Assembly (NCBI RefSeq): GCF_026342835.1
Contig: NZ_JAPEMI010000001.1
Coordinates: 7,694,501 to 7,758,500, forward strand
Direction: 5' to 3'
Source of the DNA: Streptomyces sp. NBC_00154
Lineage (GTDB): Bacteria; Actinomycetota; Actinomycetes; Streptomycetales; Streptomycetaceae
DNA length: 64,000 nucleotides
In this document: piece by piece, positions 51,915 to 60,187 of the stretch
How the letters are laid out: each line of letters opens with the position of its first letter
Numbering within the stretch: the stretch's first letter is position 1
Made by a program: the position numbers and the translations under genes
The notes under the pieces: model-generated
The model's input: only the letters and a program-made list of their open reading frames with translations
Databases searched by the model: none
Told to the model about the DNA's origin: nothing

Positions 51915-52652
51915 ATGCACGAGATGCACGACGTACTCGTGCAACTGACCGGCCGGATGCTTCTCATCACGGCCGCGCTGTTCAAGCGCACGCCAACTCC
52001 TCCTCTCCGCGTCGCGCTGGCGGCGGCGCTCACCGCCCGGAATGCAGTCATCGAGGGCGACACCGCGGCGATCGACGCGTTCAGCCGGACATGGCTTGGT
52101 CTCTCCCGTCCCGAGCGGTGGCGTGCGGCGGTGGAGGTGGCGCTGCTGGGGGACTGGGTCGACGCACTCGGCCGGGGTGCGGCCACCGATCAGTACGTCC
52201 TGAGCCTGCTGCGTCGGCATGCCGACAACGAGCACCGGGCTCTGCAGCCACTGTGGGAACGGAGAGTGCGCGGCAAGCGCACCGTCCTGCTCGGCCAACC
52301 GCTGGGCACGGATCTGACCGTGCAGGACCTGCTGGTCGACCACCACACTCCGGAGTCGGAGGTGCTCAGCGAGCTGGCCGACAGCCGACTCCTCACAGTG
52401 CTGCAGGGCCTCGATGCCGATGAGAACACGCTCGCCATGGCCTGGGCGGCGAGCAGGGACACCTGGGCCGAAGCCGCGCTCGTCGCCGAGTTGCCTACGG
52501 AGTGCGGAGAACGGGTACGGCGCAAGCTCAAGCGGCTCGGCCGGCGGTACGAGGAACGGCGTACGAACGCCGCAACGGTGGTGGCAATGCCGGCGCCCGG
52601 TCAGGCGATGTACGGCGACGGGGGTTGCGGAGGTAGCCCCGAAGCGGTGTAG
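51915..52652 (+). CDS. Hypothetical helical protein
   Basis: The 245-residue protein begins MHEMHDVLVQLTGRMLLITA and includes RVALAAALTARNAVIEGDTA, QPLGTDLTVQDLLVDHHTPE and CGERVRRKLKRLGRRYEERR. It is soluble, mostly helical and rich in Arg near its end, which could contact nucleic acid. The family was not named. It starts 170 bases after the IS, and the N-terminus may have been altered by that insertion. Confidence 0.6.
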   Translation: MHEMHDVLVQLTGRMLLITAALFKRTPTPPLRVALAAALTARNAVIEGDTAAIDAFSRTWLGLSRPERWRAAVEVALLGDWVDALGRGAATDQYVLSLLRRHADNEHRALQPLWERRVRGKRTVLLGQPLGTDLTVQDLLVDHHTPESEVLSELADSRLLTVLQGLDADENTLAMAWAASRDTWAEAALVAELPTECGERVRRKLKRLGRRYEERRTNAATVVAMPAPGQAMYGDGGCGGSPEAV

Positions 52653-52964
52653 GGACGCTTTCAAGCGCACAACACCACCACTTCCCTAGCGGCGCGGGAA
52701 AGGCAATTCAAGGTCTGCCGCCAGGCAGTTCGCGGAACAGGCGCAGGTCAGCGGCCCTTGAATTAAGGATCTCCGGCATTGTGGTGAGCGGTTCGAAGCC
52801 GGGCGGCGCCCCCGGCCGCTCTCCCGCCAGCCCCTTCAACAAGGGGTTGCGCGGCTAACCACTCCGGCCTCCACAGTGAGCTCGCGCCGCTTGCCAACCG
52901 CGGCAAAGCCCTCTCCTCACCCCATCCGTGCTGACCTCGCACGCCCAAAATCCAAGGACACCCG
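52653..52964 (+). other. Intergenic, no supported gene
   Basis: A T-loop-like sequence (GGTTCGAAGCC near 52787) is present but no tRNA cloverleaf can be built around it. No other feature was seen. Confidence 0.45.
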
Positions 52965-53159
52965 ATGAACCCGACCGGTCCCCAGGACCACACCCAGACG
53001 CTCCTGCTGCTGCTCCTCGCCGCCGTCCTCGGCCTGGTCTTCGCCGGGCTCGCGTACGTGACGTACCAGCACCCGGCGCTGGCCGTCCCCCTGACGGTGG
53101 CAACCGGCGGCGCGCTCGCTCTGCTGTCCGCGTTCGGGTTCGTGCTGTCCCGCCGGTAG
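52965..53159 (+). CDS. Small membrane protein
   Basis: The 64-residue protein has a short polar N-terminus (MNPTGPQDHTQ) and two hydrophobic helices (LLLLLLAAVLGLVFAGLAYV and LAVPLTVATGGALALLSAFG), ending SRR. It probably spans the membrane twice. No family was recognised. Confidence 0.6.
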   Translation: MNPTGPQDHTQTLLLLLLAAVLGLVFAGLAYVTYQHPALAVPLTVATGGALALLSAFGFVLSRR

Positions 53160-53251
53160 AGCGGGTCCCGACGCCGGTGTCGTGTGTGGGGTGCCGGGCT
53201 GCGACTTCGCGGCCCGGCAGTCCCGCGCGGCCTCCGGCCCGGCCCGCGCCC

Positions 53252-53463
53252 GCGAACGCCGCCGTGCTCCCCGCCTCCTATGCCGTGTGGGATCTCCTCT
53301 CCCACCCCGAACTCGGCGACGTCCGCAGCCGCCTGTACACCGAGCGGCGCGCCCTCCTCCTCGACCTGCTCCACGACGTTCCGCCCCCGATCCAAGCCGT
53401 GCCCGCCACGGATGATCCGGACGTCGCGCAGGACTGGTACGACATGCTCCAGGGCCAAGGTTG
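53252..53463 (+). pseudogene. ATP-dependent DNA ligase fragment
   Basis: The frame reads LPASYAVWDLLSHPELGDVR, SRLYTERRALLLDLLHDVPP and PIQAVPATDDPDVAQDWYDM. It resembles the nucleotidyltransferase domain of actinomycete ATP-dependent DNA ligases around motif IIIa and beyond. The match breaks just before the motif IV region (EG-x-V-x-K), where sequence changes at about 53463. Both ends are missing. Confidence 0.5.
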
Positions 53464-53533
53464 TTTAGGCACAGCTGCCGTGTCTCGTAAGGGGTGTGGG
53501 AGTCAGGGATCGAACGCGTTTGTGGGGTGCGGT

Positions 53534-53557
53534 GAGCTTTGTCTTGAGCTTTGTCTT
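53534..53557 (+). repeat. 12-bp tandem repeat, two copies
   Basis: GAGCTTTGTCTT occurs twice in immediate succession, just upstream of the Tn3 transposase tail. Confidence 0.8.
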
Positions 53558-53563
53558 GGCTGT

Positions 53564-53641
53564 ACGGTCGAGGGCCTGCGCCCACTGCGTGACCCGGCGA
53601 CCGTCCACCTCGACGAGGACGACGAGGGCGCCGGCGAATGA
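53564..53641 (+). pseudogene. Tn3-family transposase C-terminal remnant
   Basis: TVEGLRPLRDPATVHLDEDD followed by EGAGE-stop matches the tails at 30181-30297 and 41071-41221 but without the GRYSF segment. It is the shortest of the three and is therefore the least certain. Confidence 0.45.
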
Positions 53642-53830
53642 CGCGGCGTTAGGGCGCGTGTCGGGTCGTGATCAATGAGCATCTCAGCTTCCGGGGCGGG
53701 CGACTGTCTGGGGTACGGGGCCCGTCGATCTGCGGCTGCGCCGTGTGGGCGCGTGTGACCGGAAGCGATGCCGCAGGCAGGCAGCGGCGGGGCCCGAGGG
53801 CCTCGGCTGCGTGCCCGCAGGGACGGTGTG

Positions 53831-54409
53831 TCAGACCATGGCGAGCCGGTCCACCAGCAGCTCCACCCTCGGCTCGGTGTCCTCTGGCGGCAGCCGTCCC
53901 GACCGGGTCAGGGTCGCCAGTCCGTGTAGGGACGCCCAGAACATCTCGGTGAACAGCCCCGGGTGAACGCCGTCCCCGGCGACCTCGCCCAGGCTCTCCA
54001 GCAGTGCGGCGAAGGCGTCCTTGAGAGGTTCCGGGGTGTCCTCCTGTGCGTACGGGAGACCGCCGTCGAGCTGGAAGATGGCGTCGTAGACCGCCGGGTT
54101 GCGTGCGGCGAAGTCGAGGTAGGCGCGGGCGAGGGCGTATACCCGCTCGCGCGGGCCGTCTGCGGCGGCGGTCGCGGCGCGCACCGCCGCGGCTAGCTCG
54201 GCGGCGCCCTCCAGGGCGACGGCGCCGATGATCTCCCGTTTGCCGCGGAAGTGGCTGTAGAGGACGGGCTGGCTGTATTCGATGCGCTCGGCGAGCTGGC
54301 GGGTGGTGACTGCGTCCCAGCCCTGCTGCTCGGCGAGTTCGCGGGCGGTGGCCACGATGAGGCGCTCCCGGCTCGCCCGTTCGCGCTCCTTGCGTTCTTT
54401 TACCGACAT
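53831..54409 (-). CDS. TetR-family regulator
   Basis: The 192-residue protein has a TetR HTH (LIVATARELAEQQGWDAVTT, LAERIEYSQPVLYSHFRGKR) and a helical effector domain ending RVELLVDRLAMV. It is divergent from the DUF1772 gene, with two identical-arm palindromes between them (54419-54482), and probably represses that operon. Confidence 0.92.
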   Translation of the reverse strand: MSVKERKERERASRERLIVATARELAEQQGWDAVTTRQLAERIEYSQPVLYSHFRGKREIIGAVALEGAAELAAAVRAATAAADGPRERVYALARAYLDFAARNPAVYDAIFQLDGGLPYAQEDTPEPLKDAFAALLESLGEVAGDGVHPGLFTEMFWASLHGLATLTRSGRLPPEDTEPRVELLVDRLAMV

Positions 54410-54418
54410 GATTCGATC

Positions 54419-54482
54419 CTAGCACCGCTAGACAAGCGAGCGGCAGCAGCGCTAGCGTTGCCTCATCACCTAGCGATGCTAG
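54419..54482 (+). promoter_or_regulatory. Paired CTAGC-N3-GCTAG operators
   Basis: CTAGCACCGCTAG (54419-54431) and CTAGCGATGCTAG (54470-54482) are perfect 5-bp-arm palindromes 51 bp apart, about five helical turns. A further GCTAGC lies between them (54451-54456). They are likely binding sites for the adjacent TetR protein. Confidence 0.7.
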
Positions 54483-54499
54483 ATCCCGGAGGGGTAGTC

Positions 54500-54946
54500 A
54501 TGCTCAACGCACTTGAGATCGTCACCACCGTGGTCGTCGGCGTGATGGTGGGGGTGGAGTTCTCCGTCGCCTTCGTCATGAACCGGATCTTCAACGCACT
54601 CCCGGAGGACAGTGGCCAACTCGGTCGCGCCCACGGGGGCCGGATGCTCGGCGCCGTGATGCCGTTCTGGTACATCGGATCGCTCGTCCTCGTCGCGGTC
54701 TGGGCCGTCGCCGGATGGCACCACGACGGCGCCGGCCTCGTCGTCACCGCCGGCGCGCTGCTGATCGTCAGCGTGGTCATGTCGATCCTGCTGCTCGTCC
54801 CGATCAACAACCGGGGCAAGACGTGGACCCCTGACAACCGGCCTGAGGACTGGAAGGAGCAGATGAACCGCTGGGACCGCTTCCACTACGTCCGCGTCGC
54901 GGTCATCATCGCCGCCTTCACCCTGCTGGTCACCGCCCTCACCTGA
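54500..54946 (+). CDS. DUF1772 membrane protein
   Basis: GGAGGGG precedes ATG 54500. The 148-residue protein has four hydrophobic helices (e.g. IVTTVVVGVMVGVEFSVAFV and FWYIGSLVLVAVWAVAGWH) and the conserved NNRxKTW...W...RWDRFHYVR segment of DUF1772, the family that includes anthrone oxygenases. It is first in a TetR-controlled unit with the ABM monooxygenase gene. Confidence 0.88.
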   Translation: MLNALEIVTTVVVGVMVGVEFSVAFVMNRIFNALPEDSGQLGRAHGGRMLGAVMPFWYIGSLVLVAVWAVAGWHHDGAGLVVTAGALLIVSVVMSILLLVPINNRGKTWTPDNRPEDWKEQMNRWDRFHYVRVAVIIAAFTLLVTALT

Positions 54947-54991
54947 GCCACCCACCACCCACTGACCGATAGCGGAGAGGAAGTACCGAAA

Positions 54992-55342
54992 ATGGCCAAG
55001 CTGCAGAGTCTCGACCCGCACACGCCGATGTTCGCGCAGTTCAAGGAGAAGACCGGGCCCATCACCCTGGCCAACACCTTCTTCGTCCCGAAGGAGAGGG
55101 CTGAATTGTTCCTGGCCCTCTTTCGGAGGCAGGCCGAGTTCATGAAGGCTCAGCCGGGATTCGTCTCCCTGCAGATGCACAAGGGAACGGCGGGAAGTCA
55201 GCTTCTGATGAACGTCGCGGTCTGGGAGTCGACCGAGGCGCTCGCCACGGCGTTCGGCAACCCGGAGTTCCAGCGCATGGCGGGCGAGTTCCCCGACGAC
55301 ATCGTGTCGTACCCGCACATCTTTGAGCAGATCGACGTATGA
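54992..55342 (+). CDS. Antibiotic biosynthesis monooxygenase (ABM) domain protein
   Basis: GGAGAGGAAG precedes ATG 54992. The 116-residue protein has the ABM dimeric alpha-beta barrel pattern: PITLANTFFVPKERAELFLA, FMKAQPGFVSLQMHKGTAGS, LMNVAVWESTEALATAFGNP and YPHIFEQIDV. It is likely a cofactor-free oxygenase or heme-degrading-like protein, co-transcribed with the DUF1772 gene 45 bases upstream. Confidence 0.88.
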   Translation: MAKLQSLDPHTPMFAQFKEKTGPITLANTFFVPKERAELFLALFRRQAEFMKAQPGFVSLQMHKGTAGSQLLMNVAVWESTEALATAFGNPEFQRMAGEFPDDIVSYPHIFEQIDV

Positions 55343-55344
55343 GA

Positions 55345-55440
55345 TAGCCAGCTGTAGCAGCACGGGTGATGTAGCCCTTGTCGCCCAGCACATGGTCCGG
55401 GCGGGTGCGCGGCCGGCCCGAAATACTGTGGCCGCCGCTC
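55345..55440 (-). pseudogene. Short transposase fragment (IS5-like)
   Basis: The minus strand reads RPRTRPDHVLGDKGYITRAA, an IS5-type second-Asp region (LxDKGYxSRA). Only about 30 codons are recognisable and the fragment is cut on both sides. Confidence 0.55.
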
Positions 55441-55450
55441 CTGCCCGGTC

Positions 55451-55862
55451 GATCCGGAGGCGGACATCGTCCTGCGTATGCAGGCCCATCACGAGCGCGT
55501 TGAGGCCACGCTGGACGCCGCGGTGCCGGCGTGGGCGGCCACCGCCGGAGCCGACGAGCGCGACATTCTCGTGGCGACCCTCGCCGATCACCGGGCAGTC
55601 CTGCTCGAATACCTCGACGACGAGGAGGCCCACCCTCCTTCCGCTCGCGGCCGAGCACCTCACCGAAAAGGAATGGGCCACCCTGGGCGACCACCCGGTG
55701 GGCAACGCGCCCAGCTCACCCTCTTCGGCCTCGTCCTGGAGGACGCGAACCCGGCCGAGCGCGCACGCTCCCGTCCGCCCTCCCCGCACCGGTATGCGAC
55801 ATCTGGCACGTCATCGGCCGCCCCGCTACGCCCGCCACATCAGCCGCGTCCGCGCCGTCTGA
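55451..55862 (+). pseudogene. Hemerythrin-domain protein, multiply frameshifted
   Basis: Reading across three frames gives EADIVLRMQAHHERVEATLD, ADHRAVLLEYLDDEEAH, LLPLAAEHLTEKEWATLGDH, QLTLFGLVLEDANPAERAR, IWHVIGRP and RYARHISRVRAV. HxxxE and HLLPL-type iron-ligand segments of hemerythrin domains are visible. Frameshifts lie near 55635, 55705, 55760 and 55820. The N-terminus is replaced by the transposase fragment. Confidence 0.6.
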
Positions 55863-55924
55863 CCAGGCCCCATACGACTCACCAGGGTCCACCAAGCTCA
55901 CGAAGACTCGCATGGAGAAGAACA

Positions 55925-56350
55925 ATGTCGCTGAAGAAGATCAACACCGTCCTGGCCGCCTCCTTCATCCTCTTCATCCTCTGGTTCGGGACGGAGTTCA
56001 TCCTGAGCCCGGAGACGACGGCGCCGGGCTACGGCCTGCCGAGCTGGCCGTCCGGCGACGGTGACGGCTTCCTGATCATCAAGGGAATCCGCGACGTCGT
56101 CTTGGCCCTGGTCCTGGGCATCCTGCTGGTGACGGGCCACCGCCGGGCGCTGGGCTGGGTGCTGCTGGTGGAGGCCCTCGCCGCGTACGGCGACATGACC
56201 AACGTGCTGGCCCACCACGGCTCCGTGGCCACCGCGCTCGGCGTCCACGGCCTGACCGCGACGCTGATGGTCGTCAACGGCCTGCTGATGATGCGCGAGA
56301 CCCGCAAGGTCGCGGCCGCTCCGGCGACGCTCGCCCCGCAGCCCGCCTGA
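55925..56350 (+). CDS. DUF4267 membrane protein
   Basis: GGAGAAG precedes ATG 55925. The 141-residue protein has four hydrophobic helices (LAASFILFILWFGTEFILSP, IKGIRDVVLALVLGILLVTG, ALGWVLLVEALAAYGDMTNV, VATALGVHGLTATLMVVNGL) and matches the DUF4267 pattern. Function unknown. A perfect 13-bp-stem terminator follows directly. Confidence 0.85.
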   Translation: MSLKKINTVLAASFILFILWFGTEFILSPETTAPGYGLPSWPSGDGDGFLIIKGIRDVVLALVLGILLVTGHRRALGWVLLVEALAAYGDMTNVLAHHGSVATALGVHGLTATLMVVNGLLMMRETRKVAAAPATLAPQPA

Positions 56351-56360
56351 TCCCACCGGT

Positions 56361-56394
56361 CCAAGGTGGCCCGAGCCCGGCCGGGCCACCTTGG
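56361..56394 (+). terminator. Perfect hairpin terminator
   Basis: CCAAGGTGGCCCG and CGGGCCACCTTGG form a 13-bp stem with an 8-base loop, 10 bases after the DUF4267 stop. Confidence 0.82.
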
Positions 56395-56752
56395 TGCACG
56401 CCGGTATTCGCGTGTCAGCGTCCGCCAGGAATGGCCAGGCAGCGCAGCCAGCTGCAACTGCAGGTGGCAGCACGCCGGTTCGACACGTCACCCAAGGGAG
56501 CGGCCTCCAGTAGCCCTGCAGAGCGACACGAACGCCCGCCTCAGCGGGACATTGGATCCCGCCCTGATCCAACTCAATGAGACGCGACCAGTGCGGGACA
56601 CGCCCACTGCGGAGACAACCAGGGCATTGAGGGCGTCGTCTGCAAGCGCACCACGTCGCCGTACCGGGCCGGTCGGATCTGGACTGTTTCGTGAACTGGG
56701 GATCTGAACGTACGGTCATGATCCCCGTCCGGTTCATGATCGGAAAAGGGGT
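56395..56752 (+). other. Intergenic, no supported gene
   Basis: No recognisable gene, repeat or further hairpin was seen between the terminator and the integrase-like remnant. Confidence 0.45.
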
Positions 56753-57135
56753 ATGGACCAAGGCGTGCCGCTCGCCGACGTCCAGGACGCCATGGGCCAC
56801 GCCGAAACCTCACCCCCGCCCGCCACGCGGTGCGCTTTCCAGGACGCTCTATCGACCTCGCACTCGATACGGCGACGTGGAAGGCGCTGATGGGCTGCCT
56901 CAGCCACCGGGCCTCGCTGGGAACGGACAACCCGCACTTCCTGGTGACGCGCCTGACCAGAACCACCAGAGAACCGGCCGGCGCGGCCCACATCCGTGAC
57001 AGTCTGGCCCCGGTCGGCCTGCTGCCGCGCGTCCTGCGCTCGACCCGGCTGCTCACCCTCGCCGCCGAACTCGACATCAAACAGCTCACCGCGACGCTGG
57101 GCATGTCGTATGCCGGGGCTGCCCACTACCTATAG
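56753..57135 (+). pseudogene. Integrase-like remnants, two joined pieces
   Basis: The first piece reads MDQGVPLADVQDAMGHAETS, a tyrosine-recombinase segment around the catalytic GH. After a frame break near 56815 the second piece reads IDLALDTATWKALMGCLSHR, ASLGTDNPHFLVTRLTRTTR, LLPRVLRSTRLLTLAAELDI and LTATLGMSYAGAAHYL. This resembles the C-terminus of a second, divergent recombinase-like family. Neither has the full catalytic set. Confidence 0.55.
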
Positions 57136-57177
57136 CCCCTGGGGCCTGCCGGTGCCGGGAACGGGGAAATCCCCGCT

Positions 57178-57831
57178 CTACCGTGCCCAGTCGTATCCGA
57201 GTTCGGCGAGGGCTGCGAGTTGGTGGTCGGTGAGTCGGTCGCGGCGGTTTTTGTGGTTGCTGAGGAAGACGCCGAGGCGTACGGAGGTGCCGTCGGGGAG
57301 GTCTTCCACGTGCTGTCTTCCGACTACGGTTTTCCCCTCGCGTTGGATGTATCGCTGGAGGGCTGCTACGCCCCGCTGGAACGCGTCGGAGCCCTTCGTC
57401 GCCTCAGCCTTCGCGTTGGTTCGTGCTGCAGCCTTCTGGTGCCTTACAGCCGGTTTCACGCCCGCCTCGTCCAGGCGGTGTTGCTGCTCCGGGTTCAGGC
57501 GTACCCAGTCCCGTCGCTGCCGGATCAGCCAGCGTCCGATGTCGTCTCCGTGGTGGGTGACGCCGGGCACGATCTCTTCGAGGCCGGCACCGCCGGCGAG
57601 GAGCGTGGCCAGTCCGGCCCAGTGGCGTTGCCAGTCGACGGTCCAGCCGAGCTGTCCGGGGTTCCAGTCCGGGTCGATCGCGGCGAGCTGCTGGGCCCGC
57701 TGTGCTGCGCGTTCGGGGTCCTTGCCGAGTCCGCCGGGGCGTCGGAGGTTGGTGAGCCATTGCCCGACGGGTTTGTCGAGGGCGACCGCGTGGCGGGGTG
57801 CGGCCAGCGTGAACATGTCCCAGATCTCCGC
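57178..57831 (-). pseudogene. Helicase C-terminus with HA repeats, frame intact
   Basis: The frame reads IWDMFTLAAPRHAVALDKPV, AIDPDWNPGQLGWTVDWQRH, IGRWLIRQRRDWVRLNPEQQ and LQRYIQREGKTVVGRQHVED up to LGYDWAR. This is about 218 residues of tandem helicase-associated domains, the best preserved of three copies. The motor domain is missing, because at about 57831 the sequence changes to an NmrA-type gene on the opposite strand. The HA domains probably bound DNA in the parent protein. Confidence 0.75.
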
Positions 57832-57847
57832 CCGCCGCGAGACCGCC

Positions 57848-58408
57848 AGCAACGCAGCACGGCAGCACTGGGTCGCCGAACGCCTGCTGGACCACTTCCC
57901 GGCCGCAGTCACCCACGTCCGTCCCACCTTCTTCGCCGAGTGGTTGATCAACATGTGGAACGGGACCGGTGAACTGCGCTTTCCGTTCGCGAATGCACGG
58001 CATGCCCCGATCGCTGCCAGCGACCAGGCGAAGGTGATCGCGGCGATCCTCGAAGACCCTGCCCCGCATGCCGGCAAGATTTATCCGCTCTATGGAGCCG
58101 TTGAGCTGGACCACTACGAGATCGCCGAGGCGATGTCACGCGCCCTGGGCCGCAAGGTCACCTACGTGCCGATCGAGCTCGAGGAATTCAGCGCCATCCT
58201 GGAGAAGCGCGGCGCCTCGCCCCACCTCATCCAGCACCTTCTCGCCGTAGCGATCGACTACCGGAACGGCGTCTTCTCCGGCATGAACGACCTGGTCAAG
58301 AAGATCGGCGGTGACGATCCGCTCGACGTCGAGAGCTTCGTCACCCAGAACCGGGCCTTCTACGACAACTGTGAGGATCACGGTGTGCCGCAGGGGGCCG
58401 GAGCCTGA
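57848..58408 (+). pseudogene. NmrA-family NAD(P)-binding protein, N-terminally truncated
   Basis: The frame reads SNAARQHWVAERLLDHFPAA, VTHVRPTFFAEWLINMWNGT, YPLYGAVELDHYEIAEAMSR, ALGRKVTYVPIELEEFSAIL and DPLDVESFVTQNRAFYDN. This is the C-terminal two thirds of an NmrA-like atypical short-chain dehydrogenase. The glycine-rich NAD(P)-binding N-terminus is missing. The last codons (VPQGAGA) fall within an inverted repeat and may derive from adjoining mobile DNA. Confidence 0.7.
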
Positions 58409-58469
58409 CCCGTGCGACAACTGGCCACAGCTGCCTTGGAGTAGAACTGTCGGCTCCGGCCCCCTGCGG
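58388..58469 (+). repeat. 18-bp perfect inverted repeat with 46-base loop
   Basis: CCGCAGGGGGCCGGAGCC (58388-58405) pairs exactly with 58452-58469. It overlaps the end of the NmrA remnant and lies upstream of the IS110 transposase. It could be a terminator or part of a structured RNA of the IS110 left end. Confidence 0.7.
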
Positions 58470-58503
58470 TGCGTACTGCCGCCGGCCCGGTGAACGTGTC
58501 CCG

Positions 58504-59698
58504 ATAGGGGCTTTGCCACACAAAGCACCGTCACAGTTCTGACCGCCCACCGGACCGGCGTCAGCCACCAGACCCAGTCCAAGGAGCCTCGTGACCGTCA
58601 CCAGCATGCCCCAGCCGACGCTGCCCGCGCAGCGAGTCCCGGGCCCGGCCGAGGAGGTGATCCTCGGGGTGGACACCCACAAGGACATCCACGTTGCCGC
58701 TGTCATCACCACCCTGGGCACCTCGCTCGCCCACCAGGAGTTCCCGGCCACCGCCGTCGGCTATCGCCAACTGTTGGCCTGGGGGCGGTCGTTCGGCGTC
58801 CTGTACCGGGCGGGTGTCGAGTGCACGGGATCCTTCGGGACCGCGCTGACCCGGGTCCTGCGCCGGGAGCACATCGACGTCGTGGAGATCAACCAGCCCG
58901 ACCGTGCCACCCGGCGCAAACGCGGTAAGACAGACGCCATCGACGCGGACGCGGCTGCCCGCGCGGTGCTGTCCGGACGGGCCACCACCGTGCCGAAGAG
59001 CGCGGATGGGCCCGTGGAGGACATGCGGGTCCTGCGGCTTGCCAAGGAATCGGCCGTCAAGGCCCGCACCCAGGCACTGAACCAGCTCAAGGCCGTCCTC
59101 ATGTCCATCGACCCGGATCTGCGCGAACTACTCACGGGCCTGAGCAATCCCGCGCTGGTCGCCACCTGCGCGGCCCTCGACGTCGATGACCGGGGCGAGG
59201 CCGTTTTCACGATGCGCCTGCTCGCCCGCAGAGTCCAGCACCTGTCCGACGAGGTCAAAGAGCTCACCCGGCGCACCACCCGGGCCGTCCGTGCCTGCCG
59301 GCCTCAGATGCTGGACCTGGTCGGTGTCGGGCCCGACAGTGCCGCCGTCCTCCTCATCGCCGCAGGTGACAACCCTGACCGGATCACTGACGAGGCATCG
59401 TTCGCCGCCCTGTGCGGCGTCAGCCCGGTTGAGCAGTCCTCCGGCAAAACGCAACGCCGACGCCTGAACCGTGGCGGCAACCGCCAAGCCAACGCCGCCC
59501 TCTACCGCGTCGTGATGACCCGCATACGCTGGGACGAACGCACCCAGAAGTATCTGGAGCGACGCACCGCCGAGGGCATGTCCAAGCGCGAGATCATCCG
59601 GTGTCTGAAGCGGTACGTCGCCCGCGAGCTCTACCGGCACATCCAACCCCTGGCCGCGAGTCAACTCCCTTCTGTGGCTTGACGAAACATAGGGGCTT
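58504..59698 (+). mobile_element. IS110-family element
   Basis: ATAGGGGCTT occurs as a direct repeat at 58504-58513 and 59689-59698, bracketing a single IS110 transposase. This fits the family, which lacks terminal inverted repeats and recombines at short shared cores. The exact left boundary may lie further upstream if the 58388-58469 structure belongs to the element. Confidence 0.6.
58591..59682 (+). CDS. IS110-family transposase (DEDD recombinase)
   Basis: The 363-residue protein has the N-terminal RuvC-like DEDD domain: VILGVDTHKDIHVAAVI, YRAGVECTGSFGTALTRVL and RGKTDAIDADAAARAVLSGR. The C-terminal Tnp domain contains the nucleophile region (LCGVSPVEQSSGKTQRRRLN, RGGNRQANAALYRVVMTRIR). 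Such enzymes are guided by a bridge RNA transcribed from noncoding DNA beside the gene. Start ATG/GTG 58591 follows AAGGAG. Confidence 0.93.
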   Translation: MTVTSMPQPTLPAQRVPGPAEEVILGVDTHKDIHVAAVITTLGTSLAHQEFPATAVGYRQLLAWGRSFGVLYRAGVECTGSFGTALTRVLRREHIDVVEINQPDRATRRKRGKTDAIDADAAARAVLSGRATTVPKSADGPVEDMRVLRLAKESAVKARTQALNQLKAVLMSIDPDLRELLTGLSNPALVATCAALDVDDRGEAVFTMRLLARRVQHLSDEVKELTRRTTRAVRACRPQMLDLVGVGPDSAAVLLIAAGDNPDRITDEASFAALCGVSPVEQSSGKTQRRRLNRGGNRQANAALYRVVMTRIRWDERTQKYLERRTAEGMSKREIIRCLKRYVARELYRHIQPLAASQLPSVA

Positions 59699-59762
59699 CT
59701 ACTCCGCCTGAGTGCTCAGCAGCGCTTCGTAGCTGAATGGCGGCCAGCGGCGCCTTGCGGCG

Positions 59763-60187
59763 TGGAACAAGGCCGGAGTGCGGGACCGGCTGCACGTCGT
59801 GTTGCTGGCCAAGCTCCGGGCGCGAAGCAGCTGGACTGGTCTCGGGCGGTGATCGACTCCAGCCATGTCCGGGCCGATCGAGGGGCCCAAAGGCGGGCCG
59901 AGCCCAGTCGACCGCGCCAGGCCGGGCAGCAAGCACCACGTCCTTGTCGATGGGCAGGGAATCCCGCTCGCCGTGTCGCTGACCGGCAGAAACCCTAACG
60001 ACGTCACCCAGTTGATACACCTGCTCGAGAAGATCTCCTCGGCGCCGGGTCTCGTCGGGCGTCCGCGCAGGCGACCCGACATTCTGCTCGGCGACCGCGG
60101 CTACGACCACCACGACAAGTATCGCCGCCTGGTTTGAGCACAAGGCATCAAACCCGTGATCGCACGTGGCGTATTCCCTCGTCGTTG
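59763..60187 (+). pseudogene. IS5-family transposase remnant
   Basis: Reading across frames gives WNKAGVRDRLHVVLLAKLRA, SRAVIDSSHVRADRGAQ, GPSPVDRARPGSKHHVLVDG, IPLAVSLTGRNPNDVTQLIH, RRRPDILLGDRGYDHHDKYR and IKPVIARG. The first two catalytic Asp regions are recognisable; the Glu region and both ends are missing. Several frameshifts are present. Confidence 0.75.

Noticed and set aside
52770..52800. tRNA-like T-loop (GGTTCGAAGCC)
   Set aside because: No matching acceptor stem, anticodon arm or CCA end can be arranged around it.
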